Assembly: GCF_000719335.1 (NCBI RefSeq) | Contig: NZ_JOGB01000004.1 | Coordinates: 1-64,000 of the forward strand | From: Streptomyces sp. NRRL S-87 | Lineage (GTDB): Bacteria; Actinomycetota; Actinomycetes; Streptomycetales; Streptomycetaceae | DNA length: 64,000 nt | Reading direction: 5' to 3' | Notes under the pieces: generated by a model | The model's database searches: none | Told to the model about the DNA's origin: nothing | The model's input: the letters and a program-made list of their open reading frames with translations, nothing else | Position numbers and translations under genes: made by a program | Part shown: in pieces, positions 27,475 through 37,603 of the stretch | How the letters are laid out: every line of letters starts with the position of its first letter | How positions within the stretch are numbered: position 1 is the first letter of the stretch

Positions 27475-28350
27475 ATGAGCGCAGACCCGAAGGACGCCCC
27501 GCCGCCGCTGCCCGAACCGCTGCGCGTGCCGGTGGCCGACTCGCACACCCACCTGGACATGCAGTCCGGCACCGTGGAGGAGGGCCTGCGCAAGGCCGCC
27601 GCCGTCGGGGTGGCCACGGTCGTCCAGGTGGGCTGCGACGTGAAGGGCTCGCGCTGGGCCGCCGAGACGGCCGCCGCCCACGCGAACGTCCACGCGGCGG
27701 TCGCCCTGCACCCGAACGAGGCGCCCCGCATCGTCCACGGCGATCCGGACGGCTGGTCCCGCCAGGGCGCCCGCCCGGGCGGCGGGGACACGGCCCTCGA
27801 CGAGGCGCTGGCCGAGATCGAGCGGCTGGCGGCCCTCCCGCACGTCAAGGCCGTCGGCGAGACCGGTCTCGACTACTTCCGCACCGGGCCCGAGGGCATG
27901 GCCGCCCAGGAGCGGTCCTTCCGCGCCCACATCGAGATCGCCAAGCGGCAGGGCAAGGCACTCGTCATCCACGACCGGGAGGCGCACGCCGACGTGCTGC
28001 GCGTCCTGCGCGAGGAGGGCGCCCCCGAGCGGACCGTGTTCCACTGCTACTCCGGCGACGCCGACATGGCCAAGAAGTGCGCGGAGGCCGGGTACTTCAT
28101 GTCCTTCGCCGGCAACGTCACCTTCAAGAACGCCCAGCACCTGCGCGACGCGCTGGCGGTGGCGCCGCTGGAGCTCGTGCTGGTCGAGACGGACGCCCCG
28201 TTCCTGACCCCGGCGCCGTACCGCGGACGGCCCAACGCGCCCTATCTCATTCCGGTCACGGTGCGCGCGATGGCCGCCGTGCGCGGGATCGGCGAGGACG
28301 CGATGGCCGAGGCACTGGGCGCCAACACCGCGCGGGCGTTCGACTACTGA
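27475..28350 (+). CDS. tatD: TatD family metal-dependent hydrolase/DNase
   Basis: A 291-residue TIM-barrel amidohydrolase. Metal ligands of TatD enzymes are visible: DSHTHLD at the N terminus, the Glu in AVGETGLDYFR, the His in VIHDREAHADVL, the His in FHCYSGD and the Asp in VETDAPFLTPAPYRG. Members are 3'-5' exonucleases or deacylases of D-aminoacyl-tRNA. The ATG at 27475 gives the usual N terminus. The frame stays open for 48 codons more to 27331, but this part is the 24-bp repeat plus low-complexity sequence. Followed by rpf, rsmA and ispE in the same direction, an arrangement common in actinomycetes. Confidence 0.9.
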   Translation: MSADPKDAPPPLPEPLRVPVADSHTHLDMQSGTVEEGLRKAAAVGVATVVQVGCDVKGSRWAAETAAAHANVHAAVALHPNEAPRIVHGDPDGWSRQGARPGGGDTALDEALAEIERLAALPHVKAVGETGLDYFRTGPEGMAAQERSFRAHIEIAKRQGKALVIHDREAHADVLRVLREEGAPERTVFHCYSGDADMAKKCAEAGYFMSFAGNVTFKNAQHLRDALAVAPLELVLVETDAPFLTPAPYRGRPNAPYLIPVTVRAMAAVRGIGEDAMAEALGANTARAFDY

Positions 28351-28466
28351 GCGGAGGTTCGACACTCTCCGTGGTCGTGCCGCTTTGGTGAGTGACCGCC
28401 GCTCCGCTAGTGTCCCGTGCCCGTCCCCGCCGCCGGGCGGGGGGCCAGGACCGGTGGGAGCGCGTC

Positions 28467-30347
28467 GTGACCGATGGGCAGGGCAGTCATCGAGCCCCTT
28501 CGGGGCCCCCGCGGCACTCCGCGCCGTTCGAGGGCCCGAGCGGGCTGAGCCCCGAGTGGTTCGCCGCGGCCGAGACCCTCGCGGCCGTCCCGTACGACGG
28601 CCGCGGCGGCCCCGGCGTGCCGTACGAGGACCCGTACGCCCCCGCGTACGAGACGCTGGCGCCGGGCACGGGGCGCCGCCGCCGCGCCGCACCGGGCGCA
28701 TTGGGCGAACCGTCCGGGCCGGGCGCACCGGTCGTGCCGGGGCCGGCCGCCGCGCCGCCGGACGCGGGCCGGTACGCCGACGCGCCGGGCGACCCGGGGA
28801 GCGGGTACGCGCCGCCGCCGTACGCGGCCGCGCACGCCCCCGCCTTCCAGGACGCGTACGCCCCCGCCGTGGAGGACACGTACGACGCCCGCGGCACCGC
28901 GCCCGCCGACGAGGACGCGTACGGCCATGCGCTCGCCCCCGGAACCGGACGGCGGCGCGCGGCACCGGCCCCGCCGGCCCCGGACGACGGACCGGAGCCC
29001 GGCTCCGGTCCCGCCGCCGGGCCCCCGCCGGGGCCCGCCACCCCGCGCGGCCGGCGGCGCGCGGCGGCGGCCGGCGGGGGCCTGGCGGCCGTGCCGGCGC
29101 CCCGCTCCGGAGCCGACCGGCGGGCCGCGCGACGCCGCCGCGCCGCCGCGGGCGGCCCCGGCACCGGCGGCCCCGCGGGTGACCCGGCCCCCGGCGCCGG
29201 CGGCCCGGGCGACGGGGCGGGCGCCCGCCAGGCGACCCGGGCCGCCGCCTCCCGCGGCGAGACGTGGCGGCGGCTGGTCCCGCAGGCCCTCGTCGTCGCG
29301 TTCCTCGCCGGCGGCACCTCCGCCTTCGTCGCCAGCGACAAGGCGATCCGCCTCACCGTCGACGGCACCCCCCGCACCCTGCACACCTTCGCCGACGACG
29401 TCGGCGAGCTCCTCGCCCAGCAGGGCGTCGCCGTCGGCGACCACGACCTCGTGGCCCCCGCCCCCGGGGACGACCTCGCCGACGGCGACGAGGTCGTCGT
29501 CCGCTACGGCCGGCCCGTGCTCCTCACCCTCGACGGCACCCGCCGCCGGGTGTGGACCACCGCCCGCACCGTCGAGGCCGCCCTGCGCCAGCTCGGCATC
29601 CGCGCCGAGGGCGCGTACCTGTCCGCCGCCCGGACCACCCCCATCGCCCGCGACGGCATGACCCTGAGCGTGCGCACCGAGCGGACCGTCACCTTCCTCG
29701 CCGACGGCCGCGAGCGGACCGTCCGCACCAACGCCGCCACCGTCCGCGAGGCCCTCGAACAGGCCGGCATCACCCTCCAGGGCCAGGACACCACCTCCGT
29801 ACCGCCCGCCTCCTTCCCCCGCGACGGCCAGACCGTCACCGTGCTGCGCATCACCGGCACCCGGGAGGTCCGCGAGGAGCTCGTCCCGTACGCCACGGAG
29901 CGGGTGGCGGACGACGGCCTCTTCGCCGGCACCGAGGTCGTCGACCGGGCCGGCCGGCCCGGCGCCCGCCGGGTCACGTACACCCTGCGCACCGTCAACG
30001 GCGTCCGCCAGAAGCCGCGCCGGGTCGCCGAGGAGGTGATCCGCGAGCCGGTCACCCAGAAGATCCGCGTCGGCACCCGCCCGCTGCCCACCTCCGTCGC
30101 CGGGGCCGACGGACTCGACTGGGGCGCCCTCGCCCACTGCGAGTCCGGGGGCCGGCCCGGCGCGGTCGACGGCTCCGGCACGTACGGCGGGCTCTACCAG
30201 TTCGACGTGCAGACCTGGCAGGCCCTCGGCGGCAGCGGGCGCCCGCAGGACGCGCCCGCCGGCGAGCAGACCTTCCGGGCCAAGAAGCTCTACGTGCAGC
30301 GGGGGGCGAGTCCGTGGCCGCACTGCGGCCGTAGGCTTACCCGGTGA
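28467..30347 (+). CDS. Resuscitation-promoting factor (RpfB-like)
   Basis: A 626-residue cell-wall lytic enzyme. Order of parts: a disordered Pro/Ala/Tyr-rich cytoplasmic region (1-270), one transmembrane segment (about 275-290, [16 protein letters not shown]), three DUF348 repeats (to about 460), a G5 domain (about 470-545) and a C-terminal transglycosylase-like Rpf domain with [11 protein letters not shown] and [18 protein letters not shown]. The glutamate in HCESGG is the catalytic acid of the family and is present. Rpf proteins cleave peptidoglycan and help spores or dormant cells to regrow. The GTG at 28467 is chosen; an open frame upstream lacks a Shine-Dalgarno. The stop overlaps the rsmA GTG. 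The very long disordered N terminus is odd for the family. Confidence 0.88.
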   Translation: MTDGQGSHRAPSGPPRHSAPFEGPSGLSPEWFAAAETLAAVPYDGRGGPGVPYEDPYAPAYETLAPGTGRRRRAAPGALGEPSGPGAPVVPGPAAAPPDAGRYADAPGDPGSGYAPPPYAAAHAPAFQDAYAPAVEDTYDARGTAPADEDAYGHALAPGTGRRRAAPAPPAPDDGPEPGSGPAAGPPPGPATPRGRRRAAAAGGGLAAVPAPRSGADRRAARRRRAAAGGPGTGGPAGDPAPGAGGPGDGAGARQATRAAASRGETWRRLVPQALVVAFLAGGTSAFVASDKAIRLTVDGTPRTLHTFADDVGELLAQQGVAVGDHDLVAPAPGDDLADGDEVVVRYGRPVLLTLDGTRRRVWTTARTVEAALRQLGIRAEGAYLSAARTTPIARDGMTLSVRTERTVTFLADGRERTVRTNAATVREALEQAGITLQGQDTTSVPPASFPRDGQTVTVLRITGTREVREELVPYATERVADDGLFAGTEVVDRAGRPGARRVTYTLRTVNGVRQKPRRVAEEVIREPVTQKIRVGTRPLPTSVAGADGLDWGALAHCESGGRPGAVDGSGTYGGLYQFDVQTWQALGGSGRPQDAPAGEQTFRAKKLYVQRGASPWPHCGRRLTR

Positions 30348-31366
30348 GCACCGCAGAGCACCAGCCCGACACGCACGACGCCACGAGCGGCGAGGTCGCG
30401 ACCGAGGACGTCACCACGGACGACGCCACCACGGACGACGCCACGACCGGCGAGGCCGCGGCCGACCAGGCCGCGAGCAGCGCCCCCGTGAGCGACGCCG
30501 CCGGCGACGCCCTCCTCGGCCCCGCCGACATCCGCGAACTGGCCGCGGCGCTCGGCGTGCGTCCGACGAAGCAGAAGGGCCAGAACTTCGTCATCGACGC
30601 CAACACCGTGCGCCGCATCGTGCGCACCGCCGACGTGCGCCCCGAGGACACGGTCGTCGAGGTCGGCCCCGGCCTGGGCTCGCTGACGCTCGCGCTGCTG
30701 GAGGCGGCCGACCGGGTCACCGCCGTCGAGATCGACGACCTGCTGGCCGCCGCGCTGCCCGCCACCATCGCGGCCCGCATGCCCGCCCGGGCCGAGCGGT
30801 TCGCCCTCGTCCACTCCGACGCCATGCACGTCCAGGAGCTGCCCGGCCCGCCGCCCACCGCGCTGGTCGCGAACCTCCCGTACAACGTCGCCGTACCCGT
30901 GCTGCTGCACATGCTCGACCGCTTCCCGAGCATCGAGCGCACCCTCGTCATGGTGCAGTCCGAGGTCGCCGACCGGCTCGCCGCCCGCCCCGGCAACAAG
31001 GTCTACGGCGTGCCCTCGGTCAAGGCCAACTGGTACTGCGAGGTCAAGCGGGCCGGGGCCATCGGCCGCAACGTCTTCTGGCCCGCGCCCAACGTCGACT
31101 CCGGCCTGGTCTCGCTGGTGCGCCGCGCCGAGCCCGTCAAGACCACCGCCACCAAGGGCGAGGTGTTCGCGGTCGTCGACGCGGCCTTCGCGCAGCGCCG
31201 CAAGACCCTGCGCGCCGCACTGGCCGGCTGGGCCGGCTCGGCCGCCGGCGCCGAGGCCGCCCTCGTGGCCGCCGGGATCTCCCCGCAGGCCCGCGGCGAG
31301 GCCCTGACCGTCGAGGAGTTCGCCCGCATCGCCGAGCACCGCCCCGTGCCGGAGGGGGCCCTGTGA
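30344..31366 (+). CDS. rsmA: 16S rRNA (adenine-1518/1519-N6)-dimethyltransferase
   Basis: A 340-residue enzyme (KsgA) that dimethylates two adenines in helix 45 of 16S rRNA. Motifs: [18 protein letters not shown], the SAM-binding [16 protein letters not shown], the catalytic NLPYNV and the [16 protein letters not shown]-terminal segment. The GTG overlaps the rpf stop. The first about 65 residues are an acidic Thr/Asp/Ala-rich extension ([14 protein letters not shown]), encoded by a 15-bp direct repeat near 30420 and absent from usual KsgA proteins; it may be unfolded or may reflect a start that is too far upstream. The stop overlaps the ispE start. Confidence 0.94.
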   Translation: MSTAEHQPDTHDATSGEVATEDVTTDDATTDDATTGEAAADQAASSAPVSDAAGDALLGPADIRELAAALGVRPTKQKGQNFVIDANTVRRIVRTADVRPEDTVVEVGPGLGSLTLALLEAADRVTAVEIDDLLAAALPATIAARMPARAERFALVHSDAMHVQELPGPPPTALVANLPYNVAVPVLLHMLDRFPSIERTLVMVQSEVADRLAARPGNKVYGVPSVKANWYCEVKRAGAIGRNVFWPAPNVDSGLVSLVRRAEPVKTTATKGEVFAVVDAAFAQRRKTLRAALAGWAGSAAGAEAALVAAGISPQARGEALTVEEFARIAEHRPVPEGAL

Positions 31367-32277
31367 GCGCCACCGGTCCCGCCGGCGTGACCGTACGGGT
31401 CCCCGCCAAGGTCAACGTCCAGCTGGCGGTCGGCGCCGCGCGCGCCGACGGCTTCCACGACCTGGCCAACGTCTTCCTCGCCGTCTCCCTCTACGACCGG
31501 GTCACCGCCACCCCCGCCGAGGAGCTGCGCGTCACCTGCGCCGGCCCCGACGCCGACCAGGTGCCGCTGGACCGGACGAACCTGGCCGCCCGCGCCGCCG
31601 AACTCCTCGGCGCCCGGCACGGCATCGAGCCCCGCGTCCACCTGCACATCGACAAGGCCATCCCGGTCGCCGGCGGCATGGCCGGCGGCAGCGCCGACGG
31701 CGCCGCCGCCCTGCTGGCCTGCGACGCCCTGTGGGGCACCGGCGCGTCCCGCGAGGAGCTCCTCGACATCTGCGCCGAGCTCGGCAGCGACGTGCCCTTC
31801 AGCCTGGTCGGCGGCGCCGCGCTCGGCACCGGCCGCGGGGAGCTGCTGACCCCGCTGGAGACCGGCGGCACCTTCCACTGGGTCTTCGCGACGGCCCACG
31901 GCGGACTGTCCACGCCGGCCGTCTTCCGCGAGTTCGACCGGCTCGCCGAGGGCCGCGACCTCCCCGTGCCCGCCGCCTCCCAGGACCTGCTGGACGCCCT
32001 GGCCAAGGGCGACACCCAGGGCCTGGCCGCCGCGCTCGTCAACGACCTCCAGCCCGCGGCCCTCTCGCTGCGGCCCGAGCTCGCCGACACCCTCGCCGCC
32101 GGCCGGGCGGCCGGTGCACCGGCCGCCCTGGTCTCCGGCTCCGGCCCGACCACCGCCTTCCTGGTCCCCGACGCCGAGTCCGCGGCCCGGGTAGCCGCCG
32201 CCCTCGCCGCCGCCCCCACCGTCCGCACCACCCGCACCGCCACCTCCCCGGCCCGCGGCGCCACCGTCGTCACCTGA
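31363..32277 (+). CDS. ispE: 4-diphosphocytidyl-2-C-methyl-D-erythritol kinase
   Basis: A 304-residue GHMP kinase of the MEP isoprenoid pathway; it phosphorylates the 2-hydroxyl of CDP-methylerythritol. Motifs: [14 protein letters not shown] at the N terminus, the ATP loop [26 protein letters not shown] and the C-terminal [16 protein letters not shown] start within the rsmA stop (GTGA), so both are translated from one message. Followed by a terminator-like hairpin (32293-32320). Confidence 0.95.
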   Translation: MSATGPAGVTVRVPAKVNVQLAVGAARADGFHDLANVFLAVSLYDRVTATPAEELRVTCAGPDADQVPLDRTNLAARAAELLGARHGIEPRVHLHIDKAIPVAGGMAGGSADGAAALLACDALWGTGASREELLDICAELGSDVPFSLVGGAALGTGRGELLTPLETGGTFHWVFATAHGGLSTPAVFREFDRLAEGRDLPVPAASQDLLDALAKGDTQGLAAALVNDLQPAALSLRPELADTLAAGRAAGAPAALVSGSGPTTAFLVPDAESAARVAAALAAAPTVRTTRTATSPARGATVVT

Positions 32278-32292
32278 CCCGGCCCGCCCCGT

Positions 32293-32320
32293 CCCGGCGC
32301 TGCCCCCCGGCGGCGCCGGG
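32293..32320. terminator. Hairpin after ispE
   Basis: Arms CCCGGCGC and GCGCCGGG with a 12-nt loop, 16 nt after the ispE stop; it may end the tatD-rpf-rsmA-ispE transcript. No T tract. Confidence 0.5.
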
Positions 32321-32330
32321 AGCACGGGTG

Positions 32331-32358
32331 CGGGTACTCAGGGCGAACTGAGTACCCG
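32331..32358. promoter_or_regulatory. 11-bp dyad with CTGAGTAC half-sites upstream of the acyltransferase
   Basis: Arms CGGGTACTCAG and CTGAGTACCCG with a 6-nt spacer, centred 56 nt before the acyltransferase start. The half-site equals the one upstream of pbp (23861-23878), but the spacer is 6 nt instead of 2 nt, so a common binding protein is possible but not certain. Confidence 0.65.
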
Positions 32359-32399
32359 GGCCCTGCCGGGGGAGCGGCGGTGCCCGCGACGGTGGGGGC

Positions 32400-33734
32400 A
32401 TGCGACACACCGCCGCCGAACTCGCCGCCGCCACACCGGGGAACCGCGACCGCTACGTCGACCTGCTCCGGGTCGCCTCGCTCGGCACGGTCGTGCTCGG
32501 GCACTGGCTCATGGCCGCCGTCACCCCCGACGGGGTCGGCAACCTGCTCGCCCTCGTGCCCGGCCTGCAGCTGCTCACCTGGGCGCTCCAGGTCATGCCC
32601 GTGTTCTTCTTCGTCGGCGGGTTCTCCCACGCCCTGTCCTACCGCTCGCTGGCCCGGCGACAGCCGCACGCGCCGGTCTACGCCGCCTTCCTGCGCGCCC
32701 GGCTCCGCCGGCTGCTGCGCCCCACGCTGGCGTTCGTCGTGGTGTGGGCCGCGGCAGCCGTCGTCGTCCAGCTGGCCGGGGGCGGCGGCGGACTCACCGG
32801 CGCCGCGCTGCGCCTGGTGACCCAGCCGCTGTGGTTCATCGGGATCTACCTCGTGATGGTCGCCCTCACCCCGCCGCTGCTCCGGATGCACGAACGGCAC
32901 GGCTGGGCGGCCTTCTGGGCCCTCGTGGCCGCGGCCGGAGCGGTGGACGTGCTGCGGTTCGCCGTCGGCGTGCCGTACGTCGAGTTCCTGAACTTCGCGC
33001 TCGTCTGGCTCGCGGTCCACCAGCTGGGCTTCCTGCGGGCCGACCGCCAGGGCCCCGGCGGCTGGGGCCGGGTGCCCGCGACCCTGGCCCTGGGCGGGCT
33101 GGCGGCGGCCGCCGTGCTGGTCGCCGCGGGCCCGTACCCGCTCTCCATGGTCGGCATGCCCGGCGAGAAGATCTCGAACATGGCCCCGCCGACGTTCGCC
33201 CTCCTGTGCCACGGCCTCTGGCTGGTCGGGGCGGTCGAGCTGCTGCGCGGCCCCGTCACCCGCCGGCTGGCCGCCCCGCGGCTGTGGCGCACCGTCGTCG
33301 CCGCCAACGGCGTCGCCATGACGGCCTTCCTGTGGCACCTCACCGCCATGCTCGGCGTCTACGGGGCCCAGCTGGCGCTCGGCCTGCGGCTGCCCCGCCC
33401 CGCGACGGCCGCCTGGTGGGCCCAGGCGCCGGCCCGCCTGGTCGCCGCCGCCCTCCTCACGGCGCTCCTCGTCGCGGCGTTCCGCGTCTTCGAGCGGCCC
33501 GCCCCCGCGGCCCCCACCCCCTCGTCCGGCCCGGTCGCCGCCGCCGGCATCACCCTGTGCCTCCTGGGAGTCCTCGGGCTCTCGCTCACCGGACTGGGCG
33601 GTCTGCTGCAGGGACACAGCGCCGTCCTCGTCGCCGTACCGGTCACCGCCCCGGTCGCCATCGGGATGGTGCTCCTCGGCTGGCTGACGGTGGAGCGGAC
33701 CGGGGGTGTGCGGAGCGTTAGGCTGAGGGGCTGA
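32400..33734 (+). CDS. Acyltransferase family 3 membrane protein
   Basis: A 444-residue integral membrane protein of the acyltransferase-3 (OafA/NodX) superfamily with about ten to eleven membrane helices. The family N terminus RDRYVDLLRVASLGTVVLGHW includes the conserved histidine-containing first helix, and the second helix pair (VMPVFFFVGGFSHALSY) and RLRRLLRPTLAF are typical. Members transfer acyl groups to sugars, lipids or peptides outside or at the membrane; the substrate here is unknown. ATG after GGTGGGGGC. The gene is preceded by the CTGAGTAC dyad and ends 27 bp before the ABC-F gene. Confidence 0.86.
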   Translation: MRHTAAELAAATPGNRDRYVDLLRVASLGTVVLGHWLMAAVTPDGVGNLLALVPGLQLLTWALQVMPVFFFVGGFSHALSYRSLARRQPHAPVYAAFLRARLRRLLRPTLAFVVVWAAAAVVVQLAGGGGGLTGAALRLVTQPLWFIGIYLVMVALTPPLLRMHERHGWAAFWALVAAAGAVDVLRFAVGVPYVEFLNFALVWLAVHQLGFLRADRQGPGGWGRVPATLALGGLAAAAVLVAAGPYPLSMVGMPGEKISNMAPPTFALLCHGLWLVGAVELLRGPVTRRLAAPRLWRTVVAANGVAMTAFLWHLTAMLGVYGAQLALGLRLPRPATAAWWAQAPARLVAAALLTALLVAAFRVFERPAPAAPTPSSGPVAAAGITLCLLGVLGLSLTGLGGLLQGHSAVLVAVPVTAPVAIGMVLLGWLTVERTGGVRSVRLRG

Positions 33735-33761
33735 TCGATCCCCCTTACCTGGAGCGCGTGG

Positions 33762-35561
<1,800 letters not shown>

Positions 35562-35736
35562 TCCCGGTACGGACGTCGGCGCCGGTCCGGCCGCCCGCCC
35601 GCGCCGATAACGGCCGAGTCACGGCCCGGTCCGCCCTTGGGAACAGGGGTGCGAACGGGCCGTTCGTCGTCGGTGCCGGGTGGTAGAAAGGGTGGCCTCC
35701 CCCCACCCGCCCGCCCGACGCCAGAGGTACGCGCTG

Positions 35737-37545
35737 ATGACGACGCCGCCCCATCCGACCCCCGGCGGCTTCGGCGCCGCGCAGCAGCCGAACCAGCCGC
35801 CCCAGCAGCCGAACCAGGCGCCTCCCCAGCCGAACCAGCCGCCGCAGCAGCCCGGTTACGGCTACCCGCAGCCGGGCCAGCCGGGCCAGCCGGGCCAGCC
35901 GGGCCAGCCGGGCCCGTACGGCCGGCCCGGTCCGTACGCCCAGCCGCAGCCCGGCGCGTACGGCACCCCGCAGGGCCCCAACCCGTACGCCCAGCCGCAG
36001 CCCCAGCCCGGCCCGTACGGCGCCCAGCCCCAGCCGAACCCGTACGCCCAGCAGCCCGCCGGCCCCTACGGCCAGCCCCCGCAGCCCGGCCCCTACGGGG
36101 CCCCGCCGGTACCCCCGGCCAGCGGCGGCACGCCCCGCAAGAAGCTGACGGCCATCATCGCCGCCTCCGTCGTCGGCGTGCTCGTCATCAGCGCGGGCGC
36201 GTACTTCGCCTTCGGCCGCGACGGCGACGACCCCAAGAAGCCCGTCGCGCACAACAGCTCCGACGCCAAGCCCTCCGCCTCCCCGTCCGTCGACGAGGGC
36301 GACGGCACCGGCGACGGCGGCGCGAACAGCAAGGACCTCAACGCGGGCCGCAAGCCCGGCGAGGACAAGGTCCTCTGGCTGAAGATGAACGAGCAGGACG
36401 TGCCCGGCGACGGCGCCGACGCGAGCGGCATGTGGGTGGCCGGTGACACCGTCGCCAAGGTCGCCTACAAGACCGTCAGCGGCTACTCCGTCAAGGACGG
36501 CCGCCGCAGGTGGTCCGTGGTCCTCGACGGCGAGATCTGCGCCGTCCCCCGCCAGACCACCGCCGACCACAAGGTGGTCGTGGCCTTCAAGAAGGCCAAG
36601 ACCTGCAACCAGCTGCGCCTGATCGACCTGGCGGCGGGCACCGCGGGCTGGACCAAGGAGGTCCCGCGGGAGGGCCTGTTCGACATCATGACGAGCCCCG
36701 GCCTGGCCATCCACGGGGACATCGTCACCGTCGCCCGCAGCGGCCCCTCCAGCGCCTTCAAGATCAGTGACGGCAGCAAGGTGTGGGCCCGCGCCGAGGG
36801 CAACTGCCTGCCCGACGCCTACGCCGGCGGCAGCAAGCTCATCGGCTCCGCCACCTGCACGCCCGCGAACGGCACCTACGAGGACCGCCAGGAGCAGCTG
36901 GAGGGCACCGACCCCGCCACCGGCAAGCCCACCTGGACGTACAAGCTCCCCAAGGGCTGGCGGATCAACAAGATCTACTCGGTCGACCCGGTCGTCGCCG
37001 ACCTGGACAACTCCAAGGCCAAGAAGCGCGCCGTCGTCGCCCTGCGGTCCAACGGCACGCTGCGCTCCCAGCTGTCCTCCAAGGACAACTTCCAGGCCTC
37101 CTGCGTCTGGTCGGTCCTCAACCGCGACCCGCAGAGCTGCATCGGCGCCGTGGTCGACGGCGACACCTTCTACTTCCCGACCAGCGGGAGCGGAAGCAGC
37201 GGCAACGACAACGCCGTCGTCGCGTTCAACCTCGACACCGGCAAGGAGAAGTGGCGCGTCAAGGCCTCCGAGGGCCGCCAGCTCGTGCCGCTGAAGGCCG
37301 AGGGCGGCAAGGTCTACGCCTACAACAAGCCCACGTTCGACAAGGGCGGCGAGGTCGTCGCCATCACCCCGGGCGGCGGCAGGCCCCGCGCGGTGCTGCG
37401 CAACCCGACCCCCGCCAAGGACATCGAGCAGTCCTTCTTCGACCCCGAGATCCAGTACGCGGACGGCCGCCTGTTCATCTCCGTGACGCGTCTGCTCGGC
37501 AAGGACGACGCGCAGGAGAAGCTGATGATGGTCTTCGGCAAGTGA
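35737..37545 (+). CDS. Membrane-anchored PQQ-like beta-propeller protein, copy 1
   Basis: A 602-residue protein with a cytoplasmic Gln/Pro/Gly/Tyr-rich N terminus of about 125 residues, one transmembrane helix (LTAIIAASVVGVLVISAGAYF) and an outer part built as a PQQ-type propeller (VKDGRRRWSVVLDGEICAVP, TGKPTWTYKLP, TGKEKWRVKA). Cysteine pairs in the outer part (EICAVP/KTCNQL, NCLP/TCTP, SCVW/SCIG) may form disulfides. The low-complexity N terminus and the propeller resemble Streptomyces proteins found next to signalling genes; function is unknown. ATG preceded by CAGAGG. A paralog follows after 58 bp. Confidence 0.85.
   Translation: MTTPPHPTPGGFGAAQQPNQPPQQPNQAPPQPNQPPQQPGYGYPQPGQPGQPGQPGQPGPYGRPGPYAQPQPGAYGTPQGPNPYAQPQPQPGPYGAQPQPNPYAQQPAGPYGQPPQPGPYGAPPVPPASGGTPRKKLTAIIAASVVGVLVISAGAYFAFGRDGDDPKKPVAHNSSDAKPSASPSVDEGDGTGDGGANSKDLNAGRKPGEDKVLWLKMNEQDVPGDGADASGMWVAGDTVAKVAYKTVSGYSVKDGRRRWSVVLDGEICAVPRQTTADHKVVVAFKKAKTCNQLRLIDLAAGTAGWTKEVPREGLFDIMTSPGLAIHGDIVTVARSGPSSAFKISDGSKVWARAEGNCLPDAYAGGSKLIGSATCTPANGTYEDRQEQLEGTDPATGKPTWTYKLPKGWRINKIYSVDPVVADLDNSKAKKRAVVALRSNGTLRSQLSSKDNFQASCVWSVLNRDPQSCIGAVVDGDTFYFPTSGSGSSGNDNAVVAFNLDTGKEKWRVKASEGRQLVPLKAEGGKVYAYNKPTFDKGGEVVAITPGGGRPRAVLRNPTPAKDIEQSFFDPEIQYADGRLFISVTRLLGKDDAQEKLMMVFGK
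35872..35907 (+). repeat. 9-bp tandem repeat in the propeller-1 N terminus
   Basis: Four perfect head-to-tail copies of CCGGGCCAG encode GQP repeats within the low-complexity N terminus; slippage there could change its length. Confidence 0.9.
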
Positions 37546-37603
37546 CCCGCTCAGAGCCGTACGTGAGCCACGCCGACGCCGCCCACCGAGAGGTAACCAC
37601 GCC

